Counted from the first letter of the stretch, positions 21,914 to 34,880 are shown. The stretch is DNA of 64,000 nt from Leuctra nigra (GCA_934045905.1 OW203767.1:19099073-19163072); one strand, 5' to 3'. Notes: a model not told the origin generated them from the letters alone. Translations and numbers: made by a program.

Positions 21914-24900
21914 CTGACAATGGCCGTGGGTTTTGGTGAGCTCAAGAATACAAAACATTGGCGGTGGGAAATAGATTGGTCAATTCGTTTGGTGGGAATA
22001 TTATCTTGTCTTGTGGGCTTGGTACACGTGAAAACATCCTTTGTTTAGGGACATTTGTTGAAGAGCCGTTGACAATTATACAATCTAATTAAAACGGTAA
22101 AACAGATTGTGGTAAATTCAATATTGACGTTCTTTTTATAATTATTTATTTATTACAAGCTACTTTTTTACCAGTCTGTGAGTTTGTTTTTTAAGATGTC
22201 TTTCAACTAAATATCACGTCACGAAGTTTGGCAATAAGGTTAATAGATTTGTGATGTGGACATAAGCAGATAAAATAATAAATATAACATTATTTTTTAT
22301 TTAGGTGTGGTTAATTTGAATAAATCATGTATGTTGGAAAGCCGTCACAATAAATATGATTTTCTCTCGATCTTGCTACAGTTAAAATATTATTATTTTG
22401 GGAAAATTAAATAACATACTTCAGGGGGTGGAAATATTAAAATTGACATTAATTGAATCATATTTCAAACTTTTTTTTGTATAACCCTTCAACAAGTAAT
22501 CAGATAGCTTTTGTGACAACAAATTCCAGTCACTCGTATGTATATTTTATCAAAGCACCAACCCTCCATTTCAAAAGTCACATTTCAGTCCAATAAACAT
22601 TCACAATAGTTTAAAAAAAATACCAATTGAAATGAGTAAAAACAACACTAATTACAAGCCCCTTGCTAATTAGTTCTTTCAACCCCCCCCTCCCCCCCAC
22701 TTTCAGACAGCGTGGTTACCCCACGCCCCTGTGTTTTGTAAAAGTAAACAAGTTTCATATACGAGTATTTTCCCTATCATTGAAAAACCAGAGTTCGAGA
22801 GTTGAATTTTAATTAGGCTTGGCGCTTGCTGCAGCATTAAGAGGCTACTACATCCTAGAAATTACGTCAGAGGGAAAATTAACGGTGCAGAAATGTTGTC
22901 AAACCCTGTTAAAACCAACTCACCTTGATTAATGAAAATCTCGTGTATAGCCAACCCTTAAGTAGTTTACTAATTAGGAAATTAGCTTTGGGAGTTGAAG
23001 CGAAAAAAGTAGGTATATAAATATATGAAATTTGTATTCATATTAAAAAAAATACTTTTTAAGGCTATAGCACTTTTTCACTGGTTTTGAAGTACTTACT
23101 CTTGGCTTTCCAACTACAATTTTGTTTTTCTCAAGTTTGTTGAATTGAAAAGTCTTTAGGATAATTAGCTTAACGTTGAGTTGAATGTCATGGAAAATGG
23201 AAAATGCTTTTCCAACATACTTCCTGCGAAAAGACAAATTATATTTTATGATTTTGATTTACATTGTGCTACATTAGTGCGTGCATTGAACGCATTCGCA
23301 GTTTATTTCCATCAATTTAATGTTTTCAAAGAAATTGGCACAATAGGGATATAACAAAAAAAAAATCGTTTCGTCTTTTGTTACAAGAGCCAATTTCGTA
23401 ATGATTATTATTTTTTCCAAATATGATACAACATTAAATAATGGATTTTATAACTAAATATTAATGAAGTGTTAATTTTTGAAGCAAACATTTATAAATA
23501 TCTTAATTTTTGTAATAATAAAGAAGTTCTTTATTTGAATACACTTTTCTTAGTAAATTAAGTATTTATAAATTTTTCTAAATAGAGATTTGCCTATCCA
23601 TAGTCATTTTTTCTCCTACACAGTAAAAAAGTTGGATGCGTAAACATGACCGCTTCACCTCTTGTAACCCTAAATCATTGAAACTCATAAAAAATATAAT
23701 TTTCTTGCTCAACTAATTCAGAACACTTTTCACAATGACCACTCGTACAAGTATTTTTTCTCAACTCTCAAATCATCATCCACGGTCTATAATCTTTCTA
23801 CTCTGAATGTACATTCATCTCTGAAATAAGGTGCTAAGAAAGATGGCGTCCCTCTCCAAGGAAAGGGCGGATTGCTCTCTACTCGACCTAACGATCTTTT
23901 CCTCCCCCTCCCCCCCTGACGTTGGGGTGACCACAGGCTATGCGAGGGTGGCTTCAGGACTTGGGGTGTTCGAGGGGCCAGGGAGCAGAGAATAGCTGAG
24001 TGTTCACATAAATGACGAGCCACAGATCGATCAGGCTTTTAGCAAGAGGGAATGTGATTGGTCAGAGAGGGTTTTTTATTCTTTTGGGAATAAAATATGA
24101 ATGGAGTCACCCTATATAAACATGGGTTGTTAAGCTTTTGAGACGAGGTGACTCCATTTTGATTTTTTGTCAATAAAAAAAAATTGTTGTTCATAGATTT
24201 TACATACTACAGAAAGGCATATTTGTTAGGGCTATGCTAAATAATTTTAAATATATTCAAACTCGCAGATGCACTTAACATACACACTTTCTTTTTAGAG
24301 AATAATTAATAATTGTTAATAGGCAAATTAAAAATGTAGTAGCTTTACTAATTTACTTGACAATTAGGTAGTTGCTTAAATCCAACGACCATGATAATTT
24401 TACAAAATATCTTGCTTTTACATCTAAATAACTATGCGGGGATATTTTTTTAAAGTTAAAATTTAATTTCTATTAGCATACGCTGGATCCAAGAGGTCAA
24501 TCCTTTTTAAAAAGGGCAGTCACCAATATAAATATCTATAATAAGTAACTCATATAATAAGGACTAAGGTTTTAAACTAAGGTTGTCCAGATTTTCCTGT
24601 CTCGTTCCTTTAATATTTTATTATAAGCACTGTATGTCGTGGTAGACTTAATCGGCCTTAGCGTCGTCATCACATTAAAGGTGACGTCTAGTGAAAAAGT
24701 ATTACATCTTTATTCTTTACCTTTATAGCAAATACCATAAGGAATCTGTATGATTGAACGTACTAAGAAGAAATATAAAAACATAGTAAATTGATGCAAC
24801 TTCAATGCAAAAGAGAAACAAGTTACGAAACAATTTCAAAAATCTCTTGATTCTATATTATTTATTTTAATTCTCTGCGCAAATCTTTGTCACTGTCGTC

Positions 24901-24988
24901 ATGCATCATCAAAACACGCGCAAAGAAAAGCGACGCCCTCTAAGACGTCGCGACGCCTCTGACGTCATTTCAATCACTCCATTGTTAC
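21914..24988. other. Intergenic or intronic; no gene recognised
   Basis: AT-rich DNA with a C-rich patch near 22680-22730. A GC-richer patch at 23815-24020 includes CTCCCCCTCCCCCCCTGACG. The ORF 23787-24023 in the latter has no family resemblance. I see no convincing splice-bounded exon. Confidence 0.35.
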
Positions 24989-25070
24989 CACGTGACGTAG
25001 CTTCCTCTGTTGTGACGTCATTTCACGGCGCCGCGACGTCTGTCAAACACATTCCGACGTCGGGGAAACT
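24890..25070. promoter_or_regulatory. Cluster of CRE/ATF-like TGACGTCA motifs
   Basis: Within about 150 bp there are two TGACGTCA palindromes (24959-24966 and 25013-25020), a CACGTGACGTAG, and further GACGTC cores (24942, 25035, 25057), plus the self-complementary GGCGCC. The surrounding DNA is AT-rich, so this dense CG-containing block stands out. TGACGTCA is the known CREB/ATF binding consensus. The regulatory role is inferred. Confidence 0.4.
24989..25039 (-). CDS. Candidate 51-nt internal exon, unknown minus-strand gene
   Basis: It lies between acceptor-like GTGTTTGACAG and donor GTG|GTAACA. In the frame inherited from the exon at 26096 it reads TSRRREMTSQQRKLRHV, basic and open. The donor is weak. 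The same bases also contain TGACGTCA-type sites, so a regulatory explanation is equally possible. Confidence 0.25.
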
Positions 25071-26095
25071 TTTTTGCTCGTTAAATTTAGAGGGAAATAT
25101 AAATAAAAGTAACAAGTATAAAACTCAAATTCCAGAGCTGACTTCTGAGATTTCACTTTGTTATTATTGGATGTAACAAGTTGTTTTTCTATACTTGTTA
25201 CAATTTTGACGGATATTCAATAAAATATTCAGAAACTTGATCCCAATATTGAATAAAATAAAGATACACATAGAAATGTCACAATTTTTAAAATATTATA
25301 ACAAACTTCGCACACCATTAAAATCAACATCAACATTTTTGTTTTTCATTTTTACATGTTTTATTAGTTTTTCAAAAACTGCTGGTTTGAAAAAATTAAA
25401 AGAATTTGTTATGCGAAAAAGTTAAGTTTTATTTGTGATCGTCTATTTTATTATAGCTATTTGGAATTATCAACGAATTTTAGCACATAATGATGTATTC
25501 TTTCGGAAATTCATGACAAACCATGATCAGTATAGCTCCACACCAGCTATGAACCTGGCCTCCTTGAATGGCAACAAAAACTTGAATAAAAGAAAACAAT
25601 TTCGAGAAATAGTCTCATAATATAAAACATAATCAAATACATTCTCCATTTTCTATTCCCCATCATCCCCTACAAACAAAAGTAATCTCTTACCATACGT
25701 TGATCTTCATGGAATCCCCACTCACACCTTTACTCACAACATATTTGCTCTACGCAACCATTGAAGAGATATCATCACTCTATAATAACATGCTTTTACG
25801 ACCTATCACCATTCGTGCCTCCAGGCTTTACCGCCTTCTGAAGTATATCTGTCGGAAGGAACGTCTATTTGCATCGTAAAGGCTGTGGGTGAGGGTTATG
25901 GCCCCTCTATGATTCTCAGATGTCATAATAGATGGAGCGTGAGATGATTATGACATAGGCGAGTGTCAAAGAGCCTGACGTTTATGACTTTTATTTATAT
26001 GTTTTGTTTTTTGGAGTATCACCGTCTTGTTTGAAATAGGGAAGGATCTAGGGATTGATGTACCTCAAGTTGACGGATAATTGGTGTGAAATTAC

Positions 26096-26212
26096 CTGGG
26101 GCTTAATGAGACGACGTCTTCTAAGTTTTGATTGGTCTAGACGGTGGGGTTGGTCCACGTCGGCGTTCTTGAGAGCGTCGTCTGGAGGCGTCGATGTTTC
26201 GCTTCCGCAAGT
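26096..26212 (-). CDS. Candidate 117-nt exon of an unknown minus-strand gene (best supported of the set)
   Basis: It has a good acceptor (ACTTCTTTCCAG) and a good donor (CAG|GTAATT). It is exactly 39 codons, open in one frame only and GC-rich against AT-rich flanks. The product begins TCGSETSTPPDDALKNAD and ends KLRRRRLIKPQ, a hydrophilic segment with a basic cluster, as in a cytoplasmic or intrinsically disordered region. It starts and ends in phase 0, so it could be skipped without shifting the frame. I do not recognise the protein. Confidence 0.5.
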
Positions 26213-29200
26213 CTGGAAAGAAGTTGTCATTAATATTTTGTTCTGATAGACATAAATTAAATTAAAACAGATGAAAGGTAACACACATTTATCAATTATT
26301 ATACATCAATCTAAAAATACTTAAAATTGTAAATGTCTAAAATTGTGTATAAAATATGATTTTTTTAGCAATTTAAGTTTTCTAGTTTTACTAATAGTCA
26401 ATTAGTAAGAGATGAAACAATGGAAGTGTACTTTTTAATGTAAGTAATTAAGTGGTAGGTGTAAGTAAGTAAGTATGTAGGTAAATAGGTATAATTGGTT
26501 ATTAAAAAAATGAATTATTTTGCAAGACCCTATCCAAACAAAACAAAGTTATTAATCAATCGTGTGCAGAAGTCCTATCCTCACATAATTAATGATTCAT
26601 TTTAAAAAACAGAAATATTTTTTTCACGAAACTATTGAAAACAGAACTATTGTGCATCATGCACACAAACCTCACACAAAGACATGTCTCTTAGAAAGCC
26701 ACCATTCAAATCTCTCAACCAACATTACATACAAAGATCTCCACCCTTATACATTATCAAGACGCCACTTCAGCGACATCCATTCTTCGCATTTATATCA
26801 CTCAAATAAAACACATAAAACAATACGATAATATCCACACAGTAAGTCAAACTTCACTCCAATTGTTCTTCGTCAGTATGTAAACGACATTTTCACTTAG
26901 TTTTCACTCTACAAAGAGGTTAGACGCCAAACATGGTAGCGACATTTGACGTCTAAATTGTATATCCACGGGAGTCCTCGAGAATTCAAACAAAGACAGG
27001 GGACAGGTATTATTATCTGATGGGTTTCCCAAATAGAAATTAATCTTCTGTTTACGACATATAGTACGGAATACGTCTTCAAATAATGTTGTTCTTGAAG
27101 CGTATTATTTAAGAAGCTGTTTGGTGGAAATTGGAACAAAGGTATGGCGGCTTGCGATGTAAGGACTTTGTTTTCCAAAGAGCTTGTCAACGAAGATATG
27201 CGAAACAATGGTGATCGAGTGGTGACATGTACTGAAGAGAAACTAGTTTTAGGGATTTGTATGGAAGACGGTGGTGACAATAAGTAATAGGTAGAATGAG
27301 TTTTGAGATGTATTAGTTAAATCAGTTAATATGGTTTGAACATTTTAAACAAAAGGGTGGAAGTCAAAATGAAGTTGGATCAGGTGGTAATGCACTGGGC
27401 ATGAAATCAGAGGGGTCTGGGTTTGAATCCTGGGGTAACCCCGGTTCGTTTTTTCTGTTTTTCCATTCACATTTCTTCAGCGTCATCTCCCAATCATCTT
27501 TATATAATTATTCATTGAGTTGATTCTGTAATAAAAAATATATTCAAGATTTCCAAATCTTTATTGTGTACTTTTGGATTCAAAAATTGACTTGAATAGC
27601 ACTTAACATGTTGATCTGCACCATTTTAGATAAGTAAATAGCATAGCTACTTATATCAATTTCCCTACGAGCAGCGAACGTCATTTACGAAAGGTTAAAT
27701 GCTTAAATGTCAATTACAATATCCTGAAGATTCGATTAACTTGCCCCGACGTCTAGAACTGCATTACTTCCGGTCTGTCAAGCCGCAGTCAAGCTGATTG
27801 CCGTAGTTACAGAGTGCAGCGTTGCTAAGTGCAGCGTTGCTAAGTGCAGCGTTGCTAAGTGCAGGTTGCTTAGTGATGCCCCTCGTCACTCAATGCATGT
27901 CTGTAGGTGATGGCAAACCAATGTAATCGATAGTTTGATTGGGTTTGGTTTGAGTATCGTTTAATGTTGTTGCCTGAATTAAGAATGTAAATAACTTATA
28001 ATATTGATTAAAATATTAATAAAGATGTCAATAAATCAATAATTTATTAATTTGACCAAGAACTTTTTCTACACTTTATTTGAGGTCTACCTAAAAATGT
28101 CTATAGATTCTGTTCGATCATGTAGAAAATTTTAATTAAATTGACACTGTAAAATCACCTGATGATAATTAAGCAAAATTCGAATATTCTTAAACGTTCA
28201 CGTCAAATTTGTCTGTCTACATATTAAACTCAATACCATTTTTTTGACAAATACACAGTTAATTTTCAATCGCGTTCATCGCCTCCAACCCTCTTAATTT
28301 AGCCGAATTAAAGAAGTGATTTCATTTTGAGACATCCTTGTTTCCTTTTAGCTGCCAATTGTATTAACTTTTCTTAATTGCTTATTTTTTTTTGTAAAAA
28401 GAAAATTATAAGTTATACATAATAACGGAAAGATGAAATTCTATTGTCGGAACACCAGGGCCACCCTGTGTCTCCGGAGCTCACAAAAGAGTTTTGAGGA
28501 GAGAGCAAAAGGAAGGAAATTCGGGAGAAGAAACGAATATTAAAATTCACTGCGGGATTATTTTTTCTTCTTCTTTTTCTCGTCGTCGTTGCTATTGTCA
28601 TGCGTGGTCCATGGAAGATGAGAGAGACAGAAGACGAGAGAGAGTGGAGGCTGAGATCAGATTGTTCGTCTTTCAATTATGTCTACCTGTACAATAAAGC
28701 CGATTACAGGAGCAGCAAGGATGCTGTGATTGAATCCGATCTTCGTGGAGCGATATTAACTTGGAAGTGGGTTGCTGGGACAGATTATGAGGATGTAGCT
28801 TGGTTGATTTTCTACGTAGCAATGTTGAGAATTGTCTCCAATTTCAGTATTGTTTAGAAAAGTTAAAAAAGTATTGCGTTTTCAAAAATCAGATGTAGCA
28901 TTCAACAAATTGAGATAATAATATACCTACGTAAAAGCAGGATATTAAAATTTTGTACACCACTTCCCAAAAGCGACAATTTTCTATTGAAAATAGGATT
29001 AATCATGCAATGCACGGAAAAACAAGTAGTTGTAAATTTTTTTATTATTGTCAAAAGTAATCGAAATTGCTTTTCATTTTCTTGTATAAATATTTCTAAA
29101 TCGATTTGACTCATCAATACTCACTTAATACTTATTAAATTTCTGTACGTCAGAGGTAGAAGGGCGGAAGTCAATTTTCTATATTTTGCGTGGACACTTT

Positions 29201-29485
29201 TGGTAGGTATTCAAACTCTACTAATTGCATTTTGACTGATGTCAACAAACACATACATATTTGTGTATATTATTTTCTTTCACAGTGACGCATGTCAACC
29301 ATTTCAAAATGTTTCGATGAACCCAGGAGTACAGGTTTATGAGCTCACCTCGAGAATCATTGAACTGGACTTCCGACCTTCTACCACTGAAACACAGCTT
29401 AATATCTTCGAGCCTTGATAGTAGGGGGTATGGGGCACACTCTGCTAAGTATGATGGCGTCTTTTTTGAAAACAAGTGCTCATTT
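26213..29485. other. Intergenic or intronic; tandem repeat and SINE-like pieces
   Basis: A 15-bp tandem repeat (GTGCAGCGTTGCTAA) occurs three times and a partial at about 27818-27867. TAAGTAAG/TAGG-rich simple sequence lies at 26440-26495. A tRNA-like segment is annotated separately at 27380-27450. The ORFs at 26592-26831, 26909-27280 and 28413-28857 show no family features. Confidence 0.4.
27380..27450 (+). repeat. tRNA-like SINE head (weak)
   Basis: It contains AGGTGGTAATGCACTGGGC, resembling a D-arm/A-box, then GGGTTTGAATCCTGG, close to the tRNA B-box consensus GGTTCGANNCC. The acceptor stem and a clean T-arm are not formed, so it is not a functional tRNA. A tRNA-derived SINE remnant is the likeliest explanation. 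Confidence 0.35.
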
Positions 29486-29490
29486 TACTG

Positions 29491-29680
29491 GATATACAGT
29501 CTGTTTTTTTACTGTATGAACTCTCACCAGATGGAGCCACAGTCAGTTGTTCTGCTAGGCCGAGAAAGACTTCATTGCGCGCTCACCTTGCAATGTTGTC
29601 TTTCTCGGCCTTACAGAACAACTGACGGTGTCTCGGTCTGTACAGAGTTCAAACATAGGAAAAACAAACTGTATATTTCG
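29491..29680. repeat. About 188-bp foldback element
   Basis: The outer arms start at GATATACAGTCTGTTTTTTT (29491) and end at the complementary AAAACAAACTGTATATTTC (about 29679). The inner arms are CAGTCAGTTGTTCTGCTAGG then CCGAGAAAGAC, against GTCTTTCTCGGCCTTACAGA then ACAACTGAC. The loop is around TTGCGCGCTCACCTTGCAA, itself a small dyad. Pairing is imperfect in the middle of the arms. Non-coding. Confidence 0.7.
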
Positions 29681-30283
29681 TTTTTATAATTGTCATTTTA
29701 TAAGATTACATTTAATTCTTTATAAAACGCAAATCTGTCTATAAGTTCGATTTACAATAATCACATAAACTAATAAATTATTACGTTCAGTGATATCGTT
29801 ATGACGGCACCTAAAAGACATTTTTCCAGATTTTTCTGCACGAATAACGTCTTTGAAAGCGCAAACTAATGTCCTTGTCATTCCCCTTCGCCGTCTCACT
29901 CTCTCACCATATCACTCATTTATCAAAGACGATGATAAAAAAGCAGCGCAAACTCGTGAAAATAATATTAAAGTGATGGATCATCCGCAAAGTTCAACTG
30001 TTATCATCTGATGCAGAGATTTCGCGACAGACAAAATCTGTGAAGAGAATGGCGCGATCATTTTCTTGGTGACAAAATATTCTACTAGAATTTATCACGT
30101 CTTGGGTACTGAAAAATGGAAAGAAATTGCTGAGTCAGCTTAAAATACTTTACACCTTTGTGACTTTTTCTTAACATCAAATAATTTTTAATAAATTGCC
30201 TAAAATAGAATTTGGGGTCTGATACGGATGATAAAATGAAAATTAAATTTGGTTTGACAGTTCAAATCAGGAAGAATCTATAG

Positions 30284-30340
30284 AAAACGCGTTGATAAGC
30301 AAGCACCGGTATATAGAACACCTCGAAATAAAATTCCCTA
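30284..30340 (+). repeat. Family R 5' fragment
   Basis: The phrase AAAACGCGTTGATAAGCAAG is followed by CACCGGTATATAGAACACC, which matches the head of the family R copies at 50943 and 53919 (CACGGATACGCGCAACACC). Similarity then fades, so only the 5' end is present. Confidence 0.55.
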
Positions 30341-31494
30341 ACACGGTATAAAGAAATTAGCAAACTGAAAGCCACGACCCAAGCAATCAAAATAAAATTT
30401 CAACTACACGTCTAATTTTAATTGAATTTTGAAGTAAAAACAACCCCCAATAATTTACAATTAATTGATACAGAAACTAACTTTCCTGAATTAGTGTTAC
30501 TGACAAAGGTGTTCATAATGTCTGTACTTTAGAGATAGAAGGCCCGAAGTCCATTTCAATTAGTCTTCAGGTGATTTCAAAAACAGGTATTTCTGCCATC
30601 AACATTTGTAATGTGACATGAGTAATTTTGTAAGAGAATACTTCAATGTAACTATATTTCTTAACTTCAGTCAAATTGCAATAGAGATTGCAATAGAGAT
30701 TGCTTACCCAAAAGTAAGCAATGTACAAGTACAAATGTATTCCGTCATGAAGACTTGAACGTCATAAGTCTGGAAAAGAGCCCGAAACCAGCACTCAATA
30801 CTGTACATACATTTGAAATATCTTACACTTACAGATGTTTTCAGAAAGAATTCTTCTAAAACGTTCTCCTGTAAAATCTGTTTGAATTTATTTCCAGCAA
30901 CAAAAGAAGTGAAAAATAAATATTTTGTGCGACGAGCTATAAGTAAATAACGAAGCAGAGATGCTTTTTTTCTCTATAGCATAAAAATGTATATTTTTTT
31001 TCAACTCTATATTCTTTCGCCCTTTCATCGTTTTGATGGTAGAGTGCTTTATGACATTTGAGAGAGAGATTGCCGCCATATATATCCCACCCCCTTCATC
31101 CCTCTACACCACCCTCTACACCACCCTCTACATTCACACACTACACAACCCTTGTCAAAATATTATCCCTTCAAGCAATTTTTATATGTGGAGAATTTAA
31201 CAGCGACATTTTTTAAAAATGCTTTGTCTTCTTTTATAATGAAATGAACGAGGAGAAATATAAGTATTAATGGAATGCTGTATTTGTTATGTTTTTCTCT
31301 TTTGCCCATATAGGTAGTTTAATTTAATTACAAACACACTTTTACCAAAAGCAGAGGATACATTTTAAATAAACATTGTAGTATGTTCGTTTATCATTAT
31401 TCATTTTGAAGAATTTTCTACCATATTGATATCACATTTCCATTAAATTATCTTTTTGGTATATTTTTTTTAATTGCATTTTGTAATCATTGCC

Positions 31495-31881
31495 CAGACA
31501 CCGTTCAACGAATCGATCTGCAATTTTGCAATTTAGCACACACACTAATGTCATAAGCACGTGACTGGCTGAAAATTAAAAATGGATCCGTTTGACCGAT
31601 CAACTTCAAATTTTGCATGCTCATTAGGAACAAAATTACAGGTGCTTATGACAATTTTCAGACAAATCTGTAAAGAACTTCAAGAGTTCTTGACATTTTA
31701 TGCTTGTTTTGTAATATTTGTCAAATTTATTCAAAGAGGTAAAATTATCACTGCTCCTTTGACACATGTCATCTTAAATTATCCAAGGTCTATTATAAAA
31801 CAGCTACTTACACACACATAATAATTGGCATGCATTACGAATGCTCTCTTATCAACGCGTTACACACAGCGTATTCCTAGT
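31495..31881 (-). repeat. Family R copy, inverted orientation
   Basis: Read on the minus strand from 31881 it starts CTAGGAATACGCTGTGTGTA then ACGCGTTGATAAGAGAGC. Near 31620 it has GAGCATGCAAAATTTGAAGT and TGATCGGTCAAACGG, the characteristic phrases of this family. It is shortened, lacking the GCTCGCTTCGCTCGCTCA end. Confidence 0.65.
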
Positions 31882-34389
31882 AACTTGAAAATTCGATTTA
31901 TATTGTAAATAATGCTTCCACGGTTGCTAATACGTCTATGCTTATACATACGACACTCTCTGCCGAAGTTGAACTTACTTTAGACTTTAAAACTCGCAAT
32001 TAAGTCTTAACCCCAATTATTTATAACTTACAAAAGTGCTTCTCTCGAATCTTGTACCCAAAGTTGATGAAAGTTCTTTGGGGGTGACATTCTAACAAAG
32101 CTTTACAACCTCGTGAAAACCAAAGAGTTTCCCAAGAAATATAGAACAACTTTGTCAAAGAGTTCATTGTCATGACAAGCAGTCCTCATTTGCAACTTAA
32201 ACATAACATTTTTACACTTAATTATGTACAAGTAAGTTAACTTATAATATACCAGTAGTTATAGAGTACATGAAAATTAACCAAAGCTCTGCTCTCCTCT
32301 AAGCATGACTTTCGTTAGTATAGAATAATCATTAACGTCATAAAAAATCATCTTGATTTTCATTGGCCCTGATGAATTTGGTGACAAAAAAGCGGTGAAG
32401 TCTTAGAGAAGGGGTTCTATTACAGAATGAACCCCCCTCCTCGGCTAAGACGAAGAGGGGTAAGGGGCCCGCGAGGGTAAGGAGGGGGTACATGCTAATG
32501 AGACTAAGAAAGGGTTCAGGTGAGGGGTGGGTGGGAGGGGGGATAAGGAAGTCTTGTCAACAATCAATTCTTCACTCCTGAATTTACATTCGGGGTGGGG
32601 GGGGGGGGGGGGGGGGGCAAAAATGCTCGTACGTTGGTGACGTGTGAAGCAAGAATAACAAATCTGGAACTTGAATTATTTGTACATTCCGTTCAACTTA
32701 AAGGTGTAGAGTTTAAAGTGGAGCCAGAATTCTAAAGTTAATTCAGCAATAACAACCATATTATTGAGGGACTTTTGACGATTGCTTTTGGTGGAGGTGC
32801 CTTGTTTTGATGAAGAGTATTTTATAGCTTGACACAATAGTTTGTTGTCAACTTCACATGCTTGAAGGAGTTCCAAGTGAAAGGTTCCACATTCATTGGA
32901 ACTGTGTGTACTTCGCTAATAGCATGCGCTGAAATAAGACTTGGAATTTTCCCGTCCCTTAACTGATGTTAGTTTTTCATCGCTTGGAGTTTGTAACGAA
33001 GAAAGTCCCGGGGTGGCTCGGGGGGTGGCAGACGGCGGCAGGGGGGTTGGAGGTGGTAGTTGAATCAAGGGGTTGGGGGGTAAATAGAAGAGAAGGAAAA
33101 GAACGAGAGGGGGGTAAAGGGAGGGTGTTTTTAAAAATTGAGTTCCTTTTGCCTCCCTTTTTTAACTGGTGCTTGATGTTCTTGCCCCACCCCTTTTTTT
33201 AAAATAACCCCTCAACTGCTAAGATTTCTAGCTTCATCTTGTAGGGTCTTAGAACAACGCGAGCTGTAGAGCGAAGCATCAAGGAGGAATATTTTCACAC
33301 TTCTTCTTCAAGTTGCAAGAAAAAGCCGTGTTTTCGTCTGACGAGTGTTTCCACCGTGTGATCGAGAATGATAAGGATCGGGAGTGATAAGATGGAAATA
33401 TGTTATCGACGATCGATAAGGAGTTATGACGGCGCGTGTTTATGATTTAGTTGCGTTGCGTGTGCAGATGAAAGTGAGATTAGATTCAATTCGGCGTCGG
33501 AAATCGCAATTTTTTAAAGCGGCGTCGACTATACATAGTATTATTCTCAAATAAATCTTACGTTAATTCGTGAATACATAAGTTTGTTTTAAAAGAGACT
33601 TAATTTTGTAAAATTCTACTATATTATAATTATGAATACTATTTTTAAATTCTAATTTGACATTATAGCACAAATAATTTCGGTTTATAATAAATTCAGA
33701 TCATTTTCGTTTTATGTACCTACAAAAAAAAATATGGAAGAGAAAGTGCTTATTCCATCAATACTATTTTAAAAATAAAAATGTCCGAAATACATGTTTT
33801 TTGATTCAAAACATTTTAATGAACTTTTTATCTTTTTTCTTCATGCATATAGCGCAAACTGCCTAAAACAACATATGATATCTCCTTGAAAGGGTTGAAG
33901 TTGTTATCAATCTACTGAATCTTTATGCGTGTGATGCGTCGTTTGTGCGTCGTTGATGAGTGTTTATCTACGCATTGCGTTACGCATGAAGTCGTCAAAC
34001 TCGTCGTTGAGTGACGTGTCAAAATGACAATGATTAACGACACGAAATATTATAACAGAGGTGTGAAGAGATTTGATTTTCACACTTGAATCATATTTAG
34101 AGACGTTGAAAGATTATAAAATTGTGATAAAAAGTCAATTTATTATATTTAAAAAACTCGGGTAACAAAATTTTAGTGGTGGGAAAACTATCAAAGACAT
34201 GATTAAAGTGTATTTTTGCCGTGCCTTTGTCTCAAAATAAATAAAATAAATCGTTTGGCTCATTATACAAAGCTTTGATGTATTTTACAACAAAAAACAA
34301 TCGACATATGAAATCCCAAATAATCCTTTCACAAACACAATTTAAATAAATCCTCTACTTGGATTTTAATCTGGATGATGATATGAAGC

Positions 34390-34490
34390 CGAGTGAACAT
34401 GTGACGTTGACCAATCAGAGAGCCGAGTTGACCAGTACCCATGAGCCCGTGCGACACGACTGACCAATGGCGAGGCCGGACGGCAAGGGT
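34390..34490. promoter_or_regulatory. Closely spaced CCAAT boxes
   Basis: GACCAATCAGAGAG (34409) and GACCAATGGCGAG (34461) lie about 50 bp apart in a GC-richer island. CCAAT is the known NF-Y site, and pairs at this spacing are typical of promoters. I found no supported gene start beside it, so the role is only suggested. Confidence 0.25.
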
Positions 34491-34724
34491 GGGTTTCAGA
34501 AGGGGGTAGTTTCTGTCGCATATGTGATGCGCGCTGATCGCACCCCCATGTGACGCGTCTTTCATCGAGATTGAAAACTTACACCCCTGTGAAGGGGACG
34601 GGACATATTTTCAGTAGGCACTGAAAATTTACGTATGTTCCATAAGTTATTTTTTAAAAGCTCACTTCACTTTGATAAAAGTTGTCAATCTTTTGAAGAT
34701 TAATTTTTAATTATAGAGAATTTA

Positions 34725-34880
34725 GGCCCGGAATAACCAAAGTTAAATTGTGCTGGATTAACTAACTTTTGGATTAAATTCAATTGTTTCACTCATTTTG
34801 AGGTATCTGATTGGCTGTGCCGCCAATTTACTCCAATATTTAGTTAATCCGGCTCAGATTAACTTTGGTTATACCGGCCC
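34725..34880. mobile_element. 156-bp MITE, PIF/Harbinger-like, TTA target duplication
   Basis: The terminal inverted repeats are GGCCCGGAATAACCAAAGTT on the left and, read on the other strand, GGGCCGGTATAACCAAAGTT on the right. Inside them GCTGGATTAACTA matches GCCGGATTAACTA. Each end is flanked by TTA (34722-34724, 34881-34883), the usual 3-bp duplication of Harbinger-type elements. No transposase is present, so it is non-autonomous. Confidence 0.8.

Larger units (their letters stand above)
29140..30580. repeat. Three diverged copies of a short tRNA-like element
   Basis: The phrase GTAGAAGGTCGGAAGTCCA (minus strand near 29370) recurs as GGTAGAAGGGCGGAAGTCAA (plus, 29153) and AGATAGAAGGCCCGAAGTCC (plus, 30533). 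The minus copy is preceded by GTGTTTCAGTGGTAGAAGG, much like the D-arm of a glycine-type tRNA, and followed by GTTCAATGATTC. I interpret them as remnants of one SINE family, two direct and one inverted, within 1.4 kb. Confidence 0.4.
29681..34721. other. Intergenic or intronic; no gene recognised
   Basis: Apart from family R pieces (30284-30340, 31495-31881), it contains a 12-bp minisatellite CCTCTACACCAC near 31103-31135, a 21-G tract at 32597-32617, and G-rich low-complexity DNA at 33005-33125. A patch with inverted CCAAT boxes lies at 34400-34480 (see separate entry). The ORFs at 32966-33202 and 34329-34565 are not credible genes. Confidence 0.4.

Noticed and set aside
27380..27450. Functional tRNA gene
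   Set aside because: A B-box-like T arm is present, but the acceptor and anticodon stems do not form, so I kept it only as a SINE-like piece.
29330..29385. Minus-strand exon between TGTGTTTCAG and GAG|GTGAGC
   Set aside because: The same phrase recurs twice nearby as a dispersed tRNA-like element, so the splice-like ends are probably incidental.
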